Positions 21,242-34,377 of a DNA stretch of 64,000 nucleotides are shown here, piece after piece. A model generated the notes under the pieces. It was not told where the DNA came from, searched no databases, and worked only from the letters and a program-made list of their open reading frames with translations. Source of the stretch: Galbula dea (Eukaryota > Chordata > Aves > Piciformes > Galbulidae); the NCBI GenBank assembly GCA_013399015.1, contig VWZX01006239.1:190157-254156 (forward strand), given 5' to 3'. The translations under genes and the position numbers were made by a program. How positions within the stretch are numbered: position 1 is the first letter of the stretch; every line of letters begins with the position of its first letter.

Positions 21242-21259
21242 GTAACTCAAAACAGGTCA

Positions 21260-24200
21260 AGAAAGATACGTTTTAAAAGGAAAAACTAAATCAGGGAGAA
21301 TGAGAAAAGTAGGGGTTTTTTTTGCTTTAGCATGCTGACTCTCTGACCAAGATGCACCCCTCTCTTGTACAAACAGGGAGGTGTCATTCAGCTTGTGAGG
21401 CATTGGTGACATGGAATTAACAAAAAAATCAACACTAGGACACCAAATTAAGTCAATAACTTCTTGCATGATTTCCTTATCATCCTCATAAGTCAGTTTA
21501 GCTGTGCATCCTGTTTTGCTGAGCAATGCTGTAAAATAATTCCATAAGAAATCACTAAAAAGATGACAGCTCTGAAGGGTACAAAGATAACAAAAGATAG
21601 GTAAAGGAAAGTCTCCATTCTTTATTAAAAGTATATAAGGGGCTTTTATATATAAATGTAATAAAGTAGTATTTCAAAGAGTGAAGATAAGTCATATCAG
21701 TCAAGAGTAAAAATATTTACATTTTTTATGTTTCTGTTTTTGAGAGATGTAGAAATTCAGCGTCTTCTTCCCATGAAGAAATTAATGTTATCTACATGCC
21801 CTTTTTCCTTTTTGACAATATGTTATTTCCCTGGAGGTTTAAATGATTTTTTTTTTTTTATTGTACTGTGGCTGGCAGCCACTCTATCTCTGAGAAAATA
21901 ATGTCAAACTGCTAATTATGTGAGCAGTATTTAAATAAGCTGATCTGATCTGTTATATTTCAATTCTTTCTTTTTGAAACACTAGCTGGACATCAGACTG
22001 CTCCATTCTTTAAGTACCATATGTATCTCTTTAATTATTTCACTGGGTCTGTCTTGCCTTGTATTCATATTTTACTTGGTTAAACCACTTGTGAATACAG
22101 GTATTTATTTTGCAACTGTAACTGTGTCCTTTTTAATGATCTATGGATCTTTGTCTAATCCAGTTTGCTGTCTTTGCATCACAAAGTTTAGTACAATTCC
22201 TTTTCGTGTGTGTGTACATTGAGATGGACAAGAAGAAATGAGAAAAATATAACAGGAGAATAAAAAAAGGTATGGTGAAAATTTAAAGCTATTTTCAATC
22301 CTGAATACCTCCTGCTAAGATTTCATTCCCCAGAGTTATATGAACAAGACAAGTATTTTTATTAACATCAAGAATATTGCAAGCAGCATTATTTACAAAA
22401 GTGTGCAGAGATGACATTGCATAGTAATGAAGAATCACAAAATCATTGGGGTTGATATGGAAAAAAAATATTATTTCTCTTCCTTTTTTTCAAAGAATAA
22501 TTGCTACATTATTTTTCATTGATCTGTTATCATGCCCTGAGACAAAACAATTTTTTTTTCCCACAAGAAGCTTTAAACAAAGCTGCAAATGGGAGGGAAA
22601 ATTTTCAAGATGTCAACTTGAAGTTAGTGTCAGATTTGAGCACTAAAATCAATAAACTAATTTTAAAATGCAATCTTCTTGGAAACTTTTGATTATTACT
22701 ACTTGAAAATGCAGAAATTATTTTCATAGTGGAATTTAAAACAGAAAACCAGAACCAACATTAAAAAGGGTGATAATGCCACTTAAATTTCATTATTTTC
22801 CACAGGAAACCGAACACAACAATAATTTAAGTAGTTATAAATATTCAATCCTTGATGTTCAAGCACAGATGTGAAGACCTTTTCTGCTTCTCTTGTCCAG
22901 AATCAACTGAGATTCACTGCATTCAGATGCCACAGCACACATGGTATGAGTATGCTGCAGAGGTGTATAAGCTTATCTTTATGAGAGGACTTCTTTTAGT
23001 TAGCCCTTCTCTCCCACCACCTCTCCTCTGTTATCAAATCCTTATCTACTAATCACAGAATTAACTCTTCATTGAAAGAATGGATCAGAAATGTCAGCAT
23101 GTTCTCTCCAAATGGCATGGTCAGCAGAGCAGTGTCTTGCAGAGCTACTAGTACAGGCATACTTCAGTTCACTAATTCACTTGATTTCCCTCTAAACTCT
23201 TCTGAGGTATTCTTGGGGTTTTTCCCAATTGTCTGTACTTTCAAAACTCCTAGAAAATTGTGTACAAAAAGAAGAAAAATTTCTCTAGGGTCAGAGAAAA
23301 TGTTACACAGAGAGAATTAAAGAACCCTGTCTTAATTTAACAACATTCCAGACACCTTTCTGGAATGGTCTTAGTATAGTTGAGTATTTTGCTCTTCACT
23401 GGTTAAAGGGAGAACCTAGTGAGACTGACTTTAGAACCTATTAGGTGCTAAGATTAAGTGTCATTGAAACATAACTTTTTTGTTCTCCTTAATTTTTTTT
23501 TTTTATCTGAACTCACTTTAAAAAAAAAAAAAAGTTTACATTTGGAAAAAAACATATAGTTCCAAAAAACTCACTTGCTCATTTAAAGACCCACAAAACA
23601 GGTCTAATCAGCTTGCTTGACTGAGGTTGTAATCAAGGTCTGCACAAGGAAATGAAACAAGCCAAAAGACTTATTGTCATAACAGAAATCAGTGAAAATG
23701 TAGGCAAAAGAAACCAGCTCTTCAGATTATCAAAGTGTGAGCTGTTTGGGCATCCAGAACAGCAAGATGGCTGTGATAAGCATCCTACTGGATGGCTTAT
23801 GCATCCATCCACCTATCCATCTTAGCAGCAGCCTAAATGGGATGAAAGAAACCAGTTGGAGCTTAGAGGTGCAACTGGCCCCAGAGATGCATGTACTAAA
23901 ATGCCCAGATATTTTTTTCTGGCTACCCATTGTCAAGCATTTCTGGGTTTTGTGGCACGTGCTTGGAAGAGACCTGGAAGAGCTGAACACTTTGATAGAC
24001 CCTGCTCCAAAGTTACCTTACTACAGTGTAAACATCTCTTGGAGCAAATCCTACTGAACAGGCAACATACATCTGGAGAAAATATTCCTGTAAAATTGCA
24101 GTTGTGACCATTTTTTTTTTCTGTTTGCTACTGTGGGCTTTCTAAAGTAGGTATTTCCTTGAAAGATCTTTCTACTTCCCATTATTTAAATAAAATATAA

Positions 24201-27200
24201 TTGTCTTTTTTAAATTTAGAAATAATCCAATTATGGAACCTGTTGGAGCATGGAAATGCAAATGAAACAATGGCTGGAACTTTAATTTTCCTCCTGAAGA
24301 GCTTATAAAATTCTTTTGTGGGAAAGGCATGAGTAAAATTAACTCAGTAGTAACACTTTTTAAATTACAGGCTGCATTTTGAAGATGCTACTGTTCAGCT
24401 TTTAAGCATAAACTCATGCAAATGCCTTGATCACATACAGTAACTACTTAGTTCTCATTCATAATTGTCTTGAATATATAAAAAATGGGAAAGAGAATAT
24501 TGAACTTGTCTTTTCATGGTAAGTTTATTAAGTGCTGTAACTATGTTTTAAAGGATGTCCTGTTAATAAATGCATAGTCTCTAAGTTTGCTATGATCTTG
24601 TCATTCTAGTAGAATAGAAGTTTTACTAACTCCTACATCCTGAAGATTAATGTGAAAAGACAAATGATATATACCAAGTGTGGTAACTTGATAACATCTG
24701 ATTTTGTAGCTACAACCTTCAGCCTTTAAATGATGACATATATGCTTCATTTGAAAAATGAATGCAATAAATAACTTTTATTTCTGATTAAATTTGAGAA
24801 AGATGATATCTCTTATAGCAAAGAAAGATGCTATCTTGTTCACATACCAACCAATGGAGGAACTGTTGCTGCAACAAACGTAGAAGTTAACTTTTTCTCA
24901 CACATAAATATTGATAGGCTTAAAATTATTTCATTATATTGGGGTACTAAATTAGACCCAAAATGGCCACCCAAACTTTGGACTGGTTTGTGCATACCAC
25001 AAAAATTGGGTCAAATATCATCATTGAACAGATTTCAATAAGCAATTTTACAGAGCTTCTTTCAACCTCACTCAAAAACTATGTTTTCAATACAGAACAA
25101 CAACAACAAAAAGAATTCTTTAAAAAACACCAAACAAATAACCATTTTGAACCTGAAAAAATCCCTAGAGTGAAAGAAAGTTTTCTTTTATGTAGCAATT
25201 CATTCACTTCAGCTATTTAATTTACGTATGTTATCACGGAGTAAGTTAAAATGTGAAAGAGATTTTATTGGGCTCTTCATGTATTGTTAAGTGTAATTGG
25301 TGTGAGCACATTCATCTTCAGAATTCATGTTTTCTTGCATTTTCAGAAATCTTTAATGATTTATTCTGTATATGTACTGATTTGTAACTATTTCTGAGAG
25401 AAAGAGTTTATGGAAGAAAAATACTCAAAGGCAAAAGCAATCTCACAGCTGATGAACATTGCACAACATACAGCTGGTATTTTGCATTATTTAGAAGACA
25501 GACTGAAATTCTGCTGGAATGTTTTTTTTTTTTCAGTTGGTGTATTAATAGCCTGTAAGTATGCAGAAAGTACCACAAACCTCAACATTAGGATTTAAAG
25601 CCTCACCAAAATTTTCACAAAGGCTTACAAACAGTAAAATTTAAATTATCACCATATTAAGTTAGATTCTATTTACTCAGGTTCCAGTTTTCACTGTTTC
25701 CCAGATTTTTGCCATCCACTGGAGTTAGAAACTTCAGCAATCAAATTCTGCCTGCACTGAACCCAGTTATCATTTAGAGCACGTAACACTTTGAGTCATG
25801 AAAGTCAGATCCTCAAATCAGTTAATTCCCAGCAATGGCAACTAAGGTGCAAAGAACTTTTGGGGAGTCTGTACCCCAGTTACTCAAAGCCCTCAGCCTG
25901 TCTGCCAAGTCTTCCCCCACTGACTGTCATTTTCTGCTGTGTCAGCATTACATCAGTCTTAAAGGCCAACAACTGAACTGAATTGGAGAGCAGCTGACCA
26001 TTCCTAAAACTGTTATCTCCTGGAAGAGATGAAATAAGCTGACAGGCTGGTTGTTTGCTTTTCAATAGCAACTGGAACAAACATGCAGAAATTTGTGTGT
26101 GTTGGCTGGAAGGAGTGTTAGATAGCTCTTTCACTGTTAGAGCTTTTGTCTTTCTGGATTTCTTTTTTTTATTGAAATTCTAAGGGGAAAAAAAATCCCC
26201 ACAGCTGTGCCATGCAATTCTCTCTGGTTATGTCTTTATCTCCTGCTTGGTTGTCAAAATGCAGACATCACTTGTGCAGCAGCAGCAGTGAGCAGAACCC
26301 ATGGAAGCTAAGCAGGTGAAGGTCCATAGCAGCACCAGCAATGAAATGGTCATTCTGCTAGAGAGAAAGCTGTTGGTCTCAGCTGGAAACTGGTGCTTTT
26401 TCACTATCAAGGTCAAGAATAGGTCAGTGTCCTAGCAGCAAGCGATTGTCCAGTGTCAAATGTCATTGAAGAGGATAAAAAAACTCAGAACCATAATATT
26501 TTCTGCTTCCATTCCCAAAAGAAAGTAAAAGAAAGCAGCAGCAGTTGATAATTTCCTCCTAAAGGTCTCATGTTTACTGAGGCTGACATCCTACAGTCTG
26601 CTACTTCCAAAGAACTCAGCTCTTACAAATTATTATAAGGCAGATGAAGTTGATCTCAAACAGTGATCACAACCCCAAGTGCCCTTCTACTTGTGACACG
26701 TAGTTACTTACAAGAACAACCTCAAACTGATCTAAAGTATCAGGGAGTCTCAGCTTGAGAAGGTAGGAGACTCAAAATATACACATTCATTATTTTAAAA
26801 GGATTAGGAACTTGGGTATTCTGGAGAAATATGCATATTCCAGGATGCCAGGACACTGTGGGCTCCCTTGACCATTGAGATGATGTTCCACATATTCTTG
26901 TACATGGAAAAAATACCCCTGAACATAGAAAACAGTCTATTTTCTATAAGAGGACAAATTTATCCAGTAAGAAAGACTTTAAATAGAAATCAAGGGGAAG
27001 AGAGAGTGAGGGACAAAATTCCATAGGTAAGCATAAAAAAGAGAAATGTGAATAAGGATATCAAGATTGATTGAGTGGGAGGCCACTATGATTATTCAGA
27101 ATAAGATTCAAAGAACAAAAAAAGAAATAAAAGGTCAGACAGCTTACTTATATATGTTAATGTACAGTATACAGGGAAAAAACAAGGCATTTGACAATAT

Positions 27201-27779
27201 AATTAATATAGCTGAAAGACTACTACTAAAAGAATACAATTTGTTCAGAAAGACAAAGAATGAGCACAGAACTGTGACTATTGTAATCCTGAGAGAGGTA
27301 GAGGGTTATATAAAAATTAGGTGGAATTCAGTGCAGGGAAAGAACTGTAGACACTATCTAATGAGAACAAGGATTAAGGGATAAAGCAAAACCTACAGGA
27401 AAATTACTAGGGTCATAAATTAACCTTAGGCAGAGGCATAAGAAGTGTTATAGGAGATCAACTTGGTTAAAGTAGAAAATCCTCATTGACTCCACCCACA
27501 AGAAGGAATTATAAATACTGTAGATGGTAGATAGCTTACCAAAGATGAAAACAACAAAGCAGCAGGAACAAGTAGCCACATGAAAAACAGGGCACAGAAT
27601 GAGGATCAACAATTAAATAACTACTTGGAAAAAAAACCTCATTCTGCTGTTGACCTAGCATAATAATTTCATACTTTGAAATAATTCTTTGATTTTCTCT
27701 GTTCATTTTAAGAAGGAAATCAAGGACTACTCTACCCAATAGAGAGGAAAACAGTTTGTAGGTGAATTTGAGCAAGTTA
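21260..27779. other. Unique AT-rich DNA, no gene recognised
   Basis: No repeat family identified with confidence. It contains homopolymer runs and short ORFs (86-106 codons around 23730-24107 on both strands) with no recognisable motif. The stretch 27060-27780, with a 105-codon AT-rich ORF at 27067-27384, may be the unreadable 5' part of the decayed CR1 that follows. Confidence 0.45.
23493..23533. repeat. Poly-T / poly-A foldback
   Basis: T12 (23493-23504) and A14 (23520-23533) separated by 15 nt can pair as a simple AT stem. It is probably two independent homopolymer expansions. Confidence 0.6.
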
Positions 27780-28849
27780 GGTGTTTCCTAGCAGTCTTCA
27801 CTAAACAAGTCAGCTGTGATCAAATGGCTAAAAGAATTAAGATAGTATAGACCCAAAATATTTCGAAGGACATGGTCAAATAAACTGTTTGCAGCTATCT
27901 GGAAAATAAGGAAGAAATAACAAGCAGATGACAGACAACATGTTTAGGGTTTTTTTCCTAGGAATAAATTTTGTAAACTTAATCTCATTTCCTTTTGGAC
28001 AGGATGGCAGGCTGAATGGAAAGAAGCCACTGAGGTCATTTATCTTGACTTTAACAATACTTTTTATATTCTCACATGATCTTCCCAAAAATTATATAAG
28101 AAGCACAGCCTTGATGAAATTCTTATAAGGGGGATGCAAAAGCAGATGACCAAGTAGTATAGAAGTATATGGTTGGTGGAGTTATTCAGGTTCTCCCATT
28201 TCTTATCTCCTCTTCAACAGTTGGATTTAACACCTGAACTTGCAATGGAGAACACATTCTTTAAATTTGCAAATGACTTGAAGATATGATCTGCAAGAAC
28301 AATATGGACACATACAAAGTACAATATCTGAGCAGGAACACTAAATTGTTACAGATATAGGATGGAAGACAAATAATGCCTGTTCAAAAATGAGTCTGAA
28401 GAGGTTATAATGTATCAGAATGGAAGGAGTTTTACACTGTTGTTTAAAAGGCAAATGTTGTATCAGGAAGTACAAACCAGATCCATCATGAAGTAACCTC
28501 ACTTTATTACTGATAATGCTTCAGTTGATTTAGAACACTGAATTTCAGAAAAGGGATGGGCACTAATTGGAAATAATTCAGAGTTCACAGTAGGTCACAA
28601 GTAATGACTTTACATGCAGCAAAGAAGATTCAAGTTGGATGTTGTGAGGTATGCCATAATAAAGTTATCTTACCATTACCACACACAGAGATTGCTTATG
28701 AAGGCTATGCTCAGCCAAGGTCTTTAAGAAGAGATTAGAAAAGCATTTCTGAGGAATGACACTGGCAGAGCTGATCATGTCTCAGAGCAATGGAATGAAC
28801 AAGGGGAACACCTGACATCCTTCCAGCACTGCACTTCTGAGATTCTGTG
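27780..28849 (+). mobile_element. Ancient CR1 LINE, ORF2 to 3' end, heavily decayed
   Basis: Scattered CR1 landmarks occur in the right order on the plus strand. A degraded ASVFTK-like block is near 27790-27810. A EVIYLDFNNTF-like motif A remnant is at 28035-28062. A FFKFANDLK remnant of motif C is at 28260-28280. The FEKGWALIGN-type 3' ORF2 segment is near 28540-28570. The closing stretch (TCTTTAAGAAGAGATTAGA..AAGCATTTCTGAGGAATGAC, then CCTTCCAGCACTGCACTTCTGAGATTCTGTG) is the CR1 3' UTR and terminal repeat. Numerous stops and indels show great age. The left boundary is unclear. Confidence 0.68.
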
Positions 28850-31800
28850 TTTTGCTTCAGTTTTCTCCAATGACCTGAGTTTCTTGCTCTACCTGAGTTT
28901 GGCTCTGAAAGTTGTGTGGGTTGGCTTCAGGGGTAGTTTGCTAAGTTTGCTAAGAAGCTTTGCATAAGAGTAAATAATTCTGACATCTGCAGTTTTCCAT
29001 AGGTATAATGCTAGAATTGGTAGTTGCAAAGGGATATGCAGGAGCTGAAGCTGCTCCTTCAGGCAGAACTATTCATGGGATGTGTCCTTCATATTTAACT
29101 TCTTTAATTGAGCACATAACTGTGTTCTCAAATATTTACCTTACATAAACTCATCTCTAAGACATTTTCATCTATAAGCTGTGAGCAGAAAAACAGAGAA
29201 TGTAATTAAAAACCTAATCCTGTTCATTTTAGCTCAGAATGGATAGATGGAAATTGTGTGTCCCAAGGGATTATTAACAAATAGAGTATTAAAATTAGAT
29301 TAAAGCTTGCAGACATGTTGTGAGTAACAGGTGCCCATTTCCCACAAGAGCAAGCTTTTCTTTTGATCCTATTAATGCATGACAACATGAATTAATGCAG
29401 GTATTTTTTTACATATGTGGAAAAAATATCAACCACATCATTTATCTACAATGGAAAATACACAAGATCATGTTTACTGGGTTTGCGAGTGCTACTCTAG
29501 TTATCATGTCACACACTAAAATAATTTCCCCCAAAAGGCTTATAAATTAATTAGATCTGATTTTTCTCTCTTATTTTTTTTAAAGCATTTTATGAGGGCA
29601 ATTTACATTTGTACTAGAGTAGGATAAATGAAAAATAAATGAGGAAATATTTAAATACCAAGTACAAACCTATTTCCTACTCAAGTTCAGTAGGACTGTG
29701 CATTTTCATAAAATTTTGATCATATCACTCTATTACAGTAACTACATAGTATTGTCTGTAAGAATGCATGTATTCTTTCCCCAGTGTGTTCCCACAAATC
29801 AACTATAGAAAAGTATTTTAAGAAAATGAGACTGTGTTGCTTTAGGCAAAGCAACATTCTGTTCCTATCAATCAATTTTCCTCCAGACTTACAAGAAAAG
29901 GGAGTTTTATTTTAGTTTCTGCTTAGGTGGATATTTGATCTTTGTAGTATAACAGCAACTAATAGTTGAACCCAATATTCTAGATAATGTGGTAATTACA
30001 GCAGATTACTCAGGCAGAGTAGAACAGGAATCCAGATTTTGAAACCTTGAAAATTGCTGAGAAATGTAACCACCTTTGTCAGCAGGGAAAAAAAAAAAAA
30101 GGAAAGAAAGAAAAAGAGAGAATGAAGAAGAAGAAAATCTGAAGAAATCAGGAAGTAGATCAAAAGGAGTGCAACATTTAGGCCAGGAGAATTAAAGCTC
30201 TAAAGCTATACAGCATGAAGGCTTTTAACACCTTTTTTAAAGAGAAAAGCAATAATTTTGCAAGCATGATATGAAAGCTAACTGAATATTATATCAAGTT
30301 TTAAACGTGAAGGAAATAGATCATATATGATATGAAAATATATCAGCTGCAAAACTGTGGGAGACAACAGGTCCATCCAGTTCAAAATGTTTCAGAGGTC
30401 ATTGTCAGGTACAGAGAACAAAAGGCAGAGAGCTTGTGTGTAGAAAACTATTTATGCTTCCTGTATTGCCTCTGCCTAAATCCAGTTTAGATCTGAGATG
30501 AAAGTGTAAGCTTCCAATGTAAGCCCACTGGTAATGTCTTGTATCTTGAAGCTCAGAGGCTCCAGTGATAATTCTTGCTGCCATGCAGAGAGAAGAGTGG
30601 TTCAGAGCTACTCCTGTCTGAGGTTCCACAATGCAAGCAACCTCCAACAGCACATATTCTGGAAAAGGGATATAACTAAGTGGGTTGGTGTGCACCTACC
30701 TTTCAGCTGAATTACAAATTTTGGAAAAAAAATCAGTGAAGATTTGGTTTATGTTTCAACTTGGGAGGTAATAAACAATCACTGAGCCATGGGAGGAGAA
30801 AGGGTGTGGAATTCAGGTTGTCCTGGCACAAGTTTTATTTCCAAATTATGCAGCATGTGAGCTGGCAGGACATGTCATAGTATCAGTTCTCTTTGAGGAT
30901 TCATATGATACTGATTTCTTTCTAGACTAGTCACACAAATTCAGATTTGGGTTTGAGGTTTTTTTGGTTAGGTATTTTTTGCAGTGAAATAATATAGAGA
31001 TGCATCTGGCTCTGATACCAGTGATGCACACTGAGAGGTTTTGGGTGAAACTTCACAGAGAAACAGTGATTCCAGCAAGGCCTCCCAAGACAATACTATA
31101 ATTCTTATGCTGTGAGAAAGGGGAATGCTCACAAACAAGACCTTGAAGCACTTCCACTGGTGTTAGTCTGGGCCAAACTTCTGACTCTGCCTACTCAAGA
31201 CAACAAAAACTGATTAGAGAAAGAGAGGAGCAAAGGGGAAGAAAGAATGTAGATAGTAGAGATCTAAGTTTAAAACAGTTCTAAACTGTGAAATAAGAAT
31301 CTAACTGAATAAATAAATAGCTCTTCTTCTCTAATAACTATAGTTTTTCCCAAAGAAAAATGTTCAGATATGTATTTCAGGAACCTGGCTCATAAAAAAT
31401 ACTATTTTGCATGTTTATCCTAGAGGATTTTGGTTTTGTGGCTTTCTGTGTGGGATCCCAATTGTTATTATTTGTAACATTTTGAGAATAAAATCTTAGA
31501 CAACACTTGTGGTTGGTAGTATCTAGGTGAATAGTAACAAATAATATAGGCTGCTGAGAATTTTCTATATGAATTACTGACTAATGCTTAAGCTTATGGG
31601 GGATGAGGAACATAAATTTAGGAAAAAAGCCCACAGCAATATGTCATCAAAATTGAAATAATGCTTATTCTTTGTTCAGATGACTGCTAAAATGATATTT
31701 TCTCAGTGTGATACATTGCCTAGTAAAAATGATAGTTCAGGCTTTCCCTTCTCTTCAGTCAGGTCAGGTCTACACCACTCATGATGCAGTGCAGGCTTCC

Positions 31801-33544
31801 TTTTGAGTGCCATCACAAAAGGCTCATGAATGTCAATGGATCAGGTACCAGCCAATTCCAGTGAAGCTATATAGCTAATGGTAAAAAACTAACTTCAAGA
31901 TCAAATCATCTTGTAACTGAGTTCATCTCAATACATTCAAATGAAAGGTTTTAATGTACAAATCCTGAAAGTTTCCACTCAGACAAAAAGCTTCATGATA
32001 AAATATGTAACCACCACTACACTGAAATTTTTAGTAATTGAGAATTTTTTGGGAAGCCTGGAAAAGATATTTTGGGGGATGGTAAAAGAAGCTGCAATTT
32101 CCCTCACAAACTATAGATTTTGATCATTTCCAATAAAATGCTCCAGCAAAATTCTTCAGAATACTCCAGCTAGGCATATTTACAGCCTTTTGGGGAAACA
32201 TAAACACTGAGATATTATGGAAGCACTCAGGCAACTGATGGAGGGTTCCTAACAACCAGCAAAACTAGATCATTAATAATGGGCAAAACTTAGTGGAACA
32301 CTGTCAAACTTTTATGTTCACCTGCCATTTAATGTAAGTATTTTGGAAAGCAGTGCTTGGCTTGAAATTATTTGGGCTATGAAAGAAGATAGAATATGAA
32401 GAACTAGTTATTGCAATTAGCTTCAGATCTTAGGGCTTTTAAATCACTAACATTTGTTAAAAATTTTTGCAATGACACTGTCAGAGAGACCAAATATTGA
32501 AAGTCATTTACTTTTTCTGTTCCCATTGAATATGTCCACATTCCTACTGATGAGTAACAACATTCTAAAGATAGTAGGAGCAGCTGTGAGTTAACTGCAT
32601 GATTTTTAAATAGAAGAAACTGTTAACAGTCAATATATTTGCCAAGCAAAATCTAATTGTAAGCCTCTTTGTTATAGCATAACTGTAGCTTCACTTTCCT
32701 AGACTCATTTCAAAAAGACTATGGCTATTTTATATCTATGAATATGGGGCCATATAGGAAATATGGCATTTTCTGAAACAGTTCTGACAGTTGCATTTCT
32801 TAAGAAGTCTTTTAAAATTCTCTTTGCATTTAATGCAGTTTTTAGAACATAATAGGTTTCAGCCAACAGGAAATCTGGTTTTGCTCTGGGAGTTGCTGGT
32901 CATGTATATTTGGGATGAGGAGTATTTGAGACTCAGTAACCAGACTAATTTTTCAGCTGCTGAATAAACAATAGCTGCTGCCTAAGGAAAAAAAACATCT
33001 ACTCACTCACTGGTGGAGAAAATCCCTGGCAGATATGAGGGAACAAGGAACTAGTGTCAAGACCTGGTTCTTGTGGACTCTGGAGCTCCTGGGTAGCAAA
33101 ACATTGTTCTGTGAATGAAGGAAATATTATGAATGCTTGACATTGGTAAGCTCATGGGAGCATATTGTAGAAGCCAGCAGATAACTTATGACTGAAAAAA
33201 TATGACTGTGCAGAGGTCATTCATTCACTACAGGAACAAGGAACTTCAGTGCCTGTATGCTTCGTTGGAAAGCTAAAGAATGCTCAAATTTAACAAAGAC
33301 TCAGAGGAGGAGAAATTCTTCCCAGGATCAGATTTGACCTTGATCTATAAAGGCAAGGAGCTACATGGCAACACAACAATGTGACACACTGCAAGAGCCC
33401 ATGCCATGTAGCTCTTGCTGAAATCTCTACCTGCTTTCTTTTTTAAAATCTGTGTATTTTCTGTACTTCATTCATGACTAAAATAGGGTACAGAAGTTTT
33501 TCTGAATGTGTGTACCCTTATTTTTTTCCAACACATATTGCTTA
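28850..33544. other. Unique AT-rich DNA, no gene recognised
   Basis: No gene or confident repeat apart from the purine tract at 30084. Near 30360-30425 the string AGGTCCATCCAGTTC..TTTCAGAGGTCATTGTCAGG weakly recalls an old CR1-type 3' UTR found in reptiles. A 96-codon minus ORF (30405-30695) is unremarkable. Confidence 0.45.
30084..30122 (+). repeat. Purine-only A/G-rich tract
   Basis: 39 nt of A and G only, including A13 and GGAAAGAAAG units, followed by a GAAGAAGAAG stretch after one T. Low complexity. Confidence 0.75.
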
Positions 33545-34377
33545 TGTGTTTGGTTGGAAAATAGTGTTAAGTTGCCCTTGGCCAACTGCCAGATGAATAT
33601 CCAGCCATTCTCATTCCCCTTGCTTAACAGGACTAGGGGAGAAAGTAAGATAAGAAGGCTTAAGGGTCAAGACAAAGATGGGGAAAAGGGGGGTTCACTT
33701 ACCAATTACTACCACAGGCAAAATAAATCTGGGAAGGGGGGGGGGAAATATTGCCAATTAAAATCTATTTGGATGGTGAGAAACAAAGCAAACACTTTCC
33801 CCCTCACATTTTTTCCCAGGCTTAACATCACTCCTTCAATCTCAACTCCTCTCCTCTCAATAGGTGCAGAGGGGATGGGGAATGGGGACTGCAGTGACTC
33901 CACAGCAGCTCCTGTCTGCCACACCTTCTTCCCTGCACTTTTCCCATGCTCCAGCATGTGCCCTCCAGAGGCTGCAGCTTCCTTCAAGTCCTACCTATCT
34001 TCTCCAGCATGGAATTCTCTATGGGCTGCAGTAACAGATATCTGCTCTGGCTTGGTTGTCTCCACTGGCTGCAGACAACCACATAATCCACTGTGGTCTC
34101 TCTGGGGGCTGCAGGAAAATTTGTTCTAGTACCTGGAGCAGCTCCTCCCCAGTCCTTCCTAGATTTCACAAGGTTGTTTCCCCCAGATTTTCCCTCACTC
34201 CTCTATAGCATTTTGACCTTTCTCACAAAGGCTTTTCCCAAGGCTCCTGCCTGTGGCTGAGGGGCTCACCTGTGTCCCGCAGTGGACATGTTGGAGAAGC
34301 TGGAACCAGCTCCTCACAGGGGCTGACCCTGTGGCTTGCTCCCCATTGCCAACACCTTGACACCTACAGCCAACACA
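33545..34377 (-). mobile_element. LTR-like block, probable solo LTR of an avian ERV
   Basis: The left end TGTGTTTGGTTGG and the right end CCAACACA are imperfect inverted repeats with TG...CA. The interior (TTGGCCAACTGCCAGATG, AGGGGAGAAAGTAAGATAAG, GCCAATTAAAATC..TTGGATGGTGAG, repeated GGCTGCAG units, then CCTGGAGCAGCTCCTCCCC) resembles LTRs I have seen repeatedly in bird genomes. Orientation is inferred from that resemblance, not from a promoter seen here. No flanking target duplication was found, so the ends may be off by some bases. The 207-codon ORF at 33506-34129, the longest in the window, starts just outside and runs through it, and is best treated as spurious. Confidence 0.62.

Larger units (their letters stand above)
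19932..21259 (-). mobile_element. ERVL-like solo LTR, split by a second LTR
   Basis: An antisense LTR made of 19932-20621 plus a short remainder at 21242-21259. Its ends are inverted: TGACC at the left, and GGTCA at the right when rejoined across the insertion. Read on the minus strand, U3 is at the right, a TATA-type box (TATAAAAT, complement of 20319-20326) is in the middle, an ATTAAA-type signal (complement of 20051-20056) follows, and the 3' end is at 19932. Blocks such as the CATACTCGATATAAA region and GTGACC..AAACTGACCAACA resemble avian ERVL LTRs as I remember them. No clear target duplication was seen (GTCAC versus AGAAA), so the exact ends are uncertain. No internal viral genes are present. 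The 68- and 117-codon plus-strand ORFs here are spurious. Confidence 0.65.

Noticed and set aside
23730..24107. Overlapping ORFs on both strands (83-106 codons)
   Set aside because: Complementary open frames with no motif, splice pair or recognisable homology.
30360..30425. Weak similarity to a reptilian CR1-type 3' UTR (AGGTCCATCCAGTTC...)
   Set aside because: Only scattered matches remembered; not enough to call an element.
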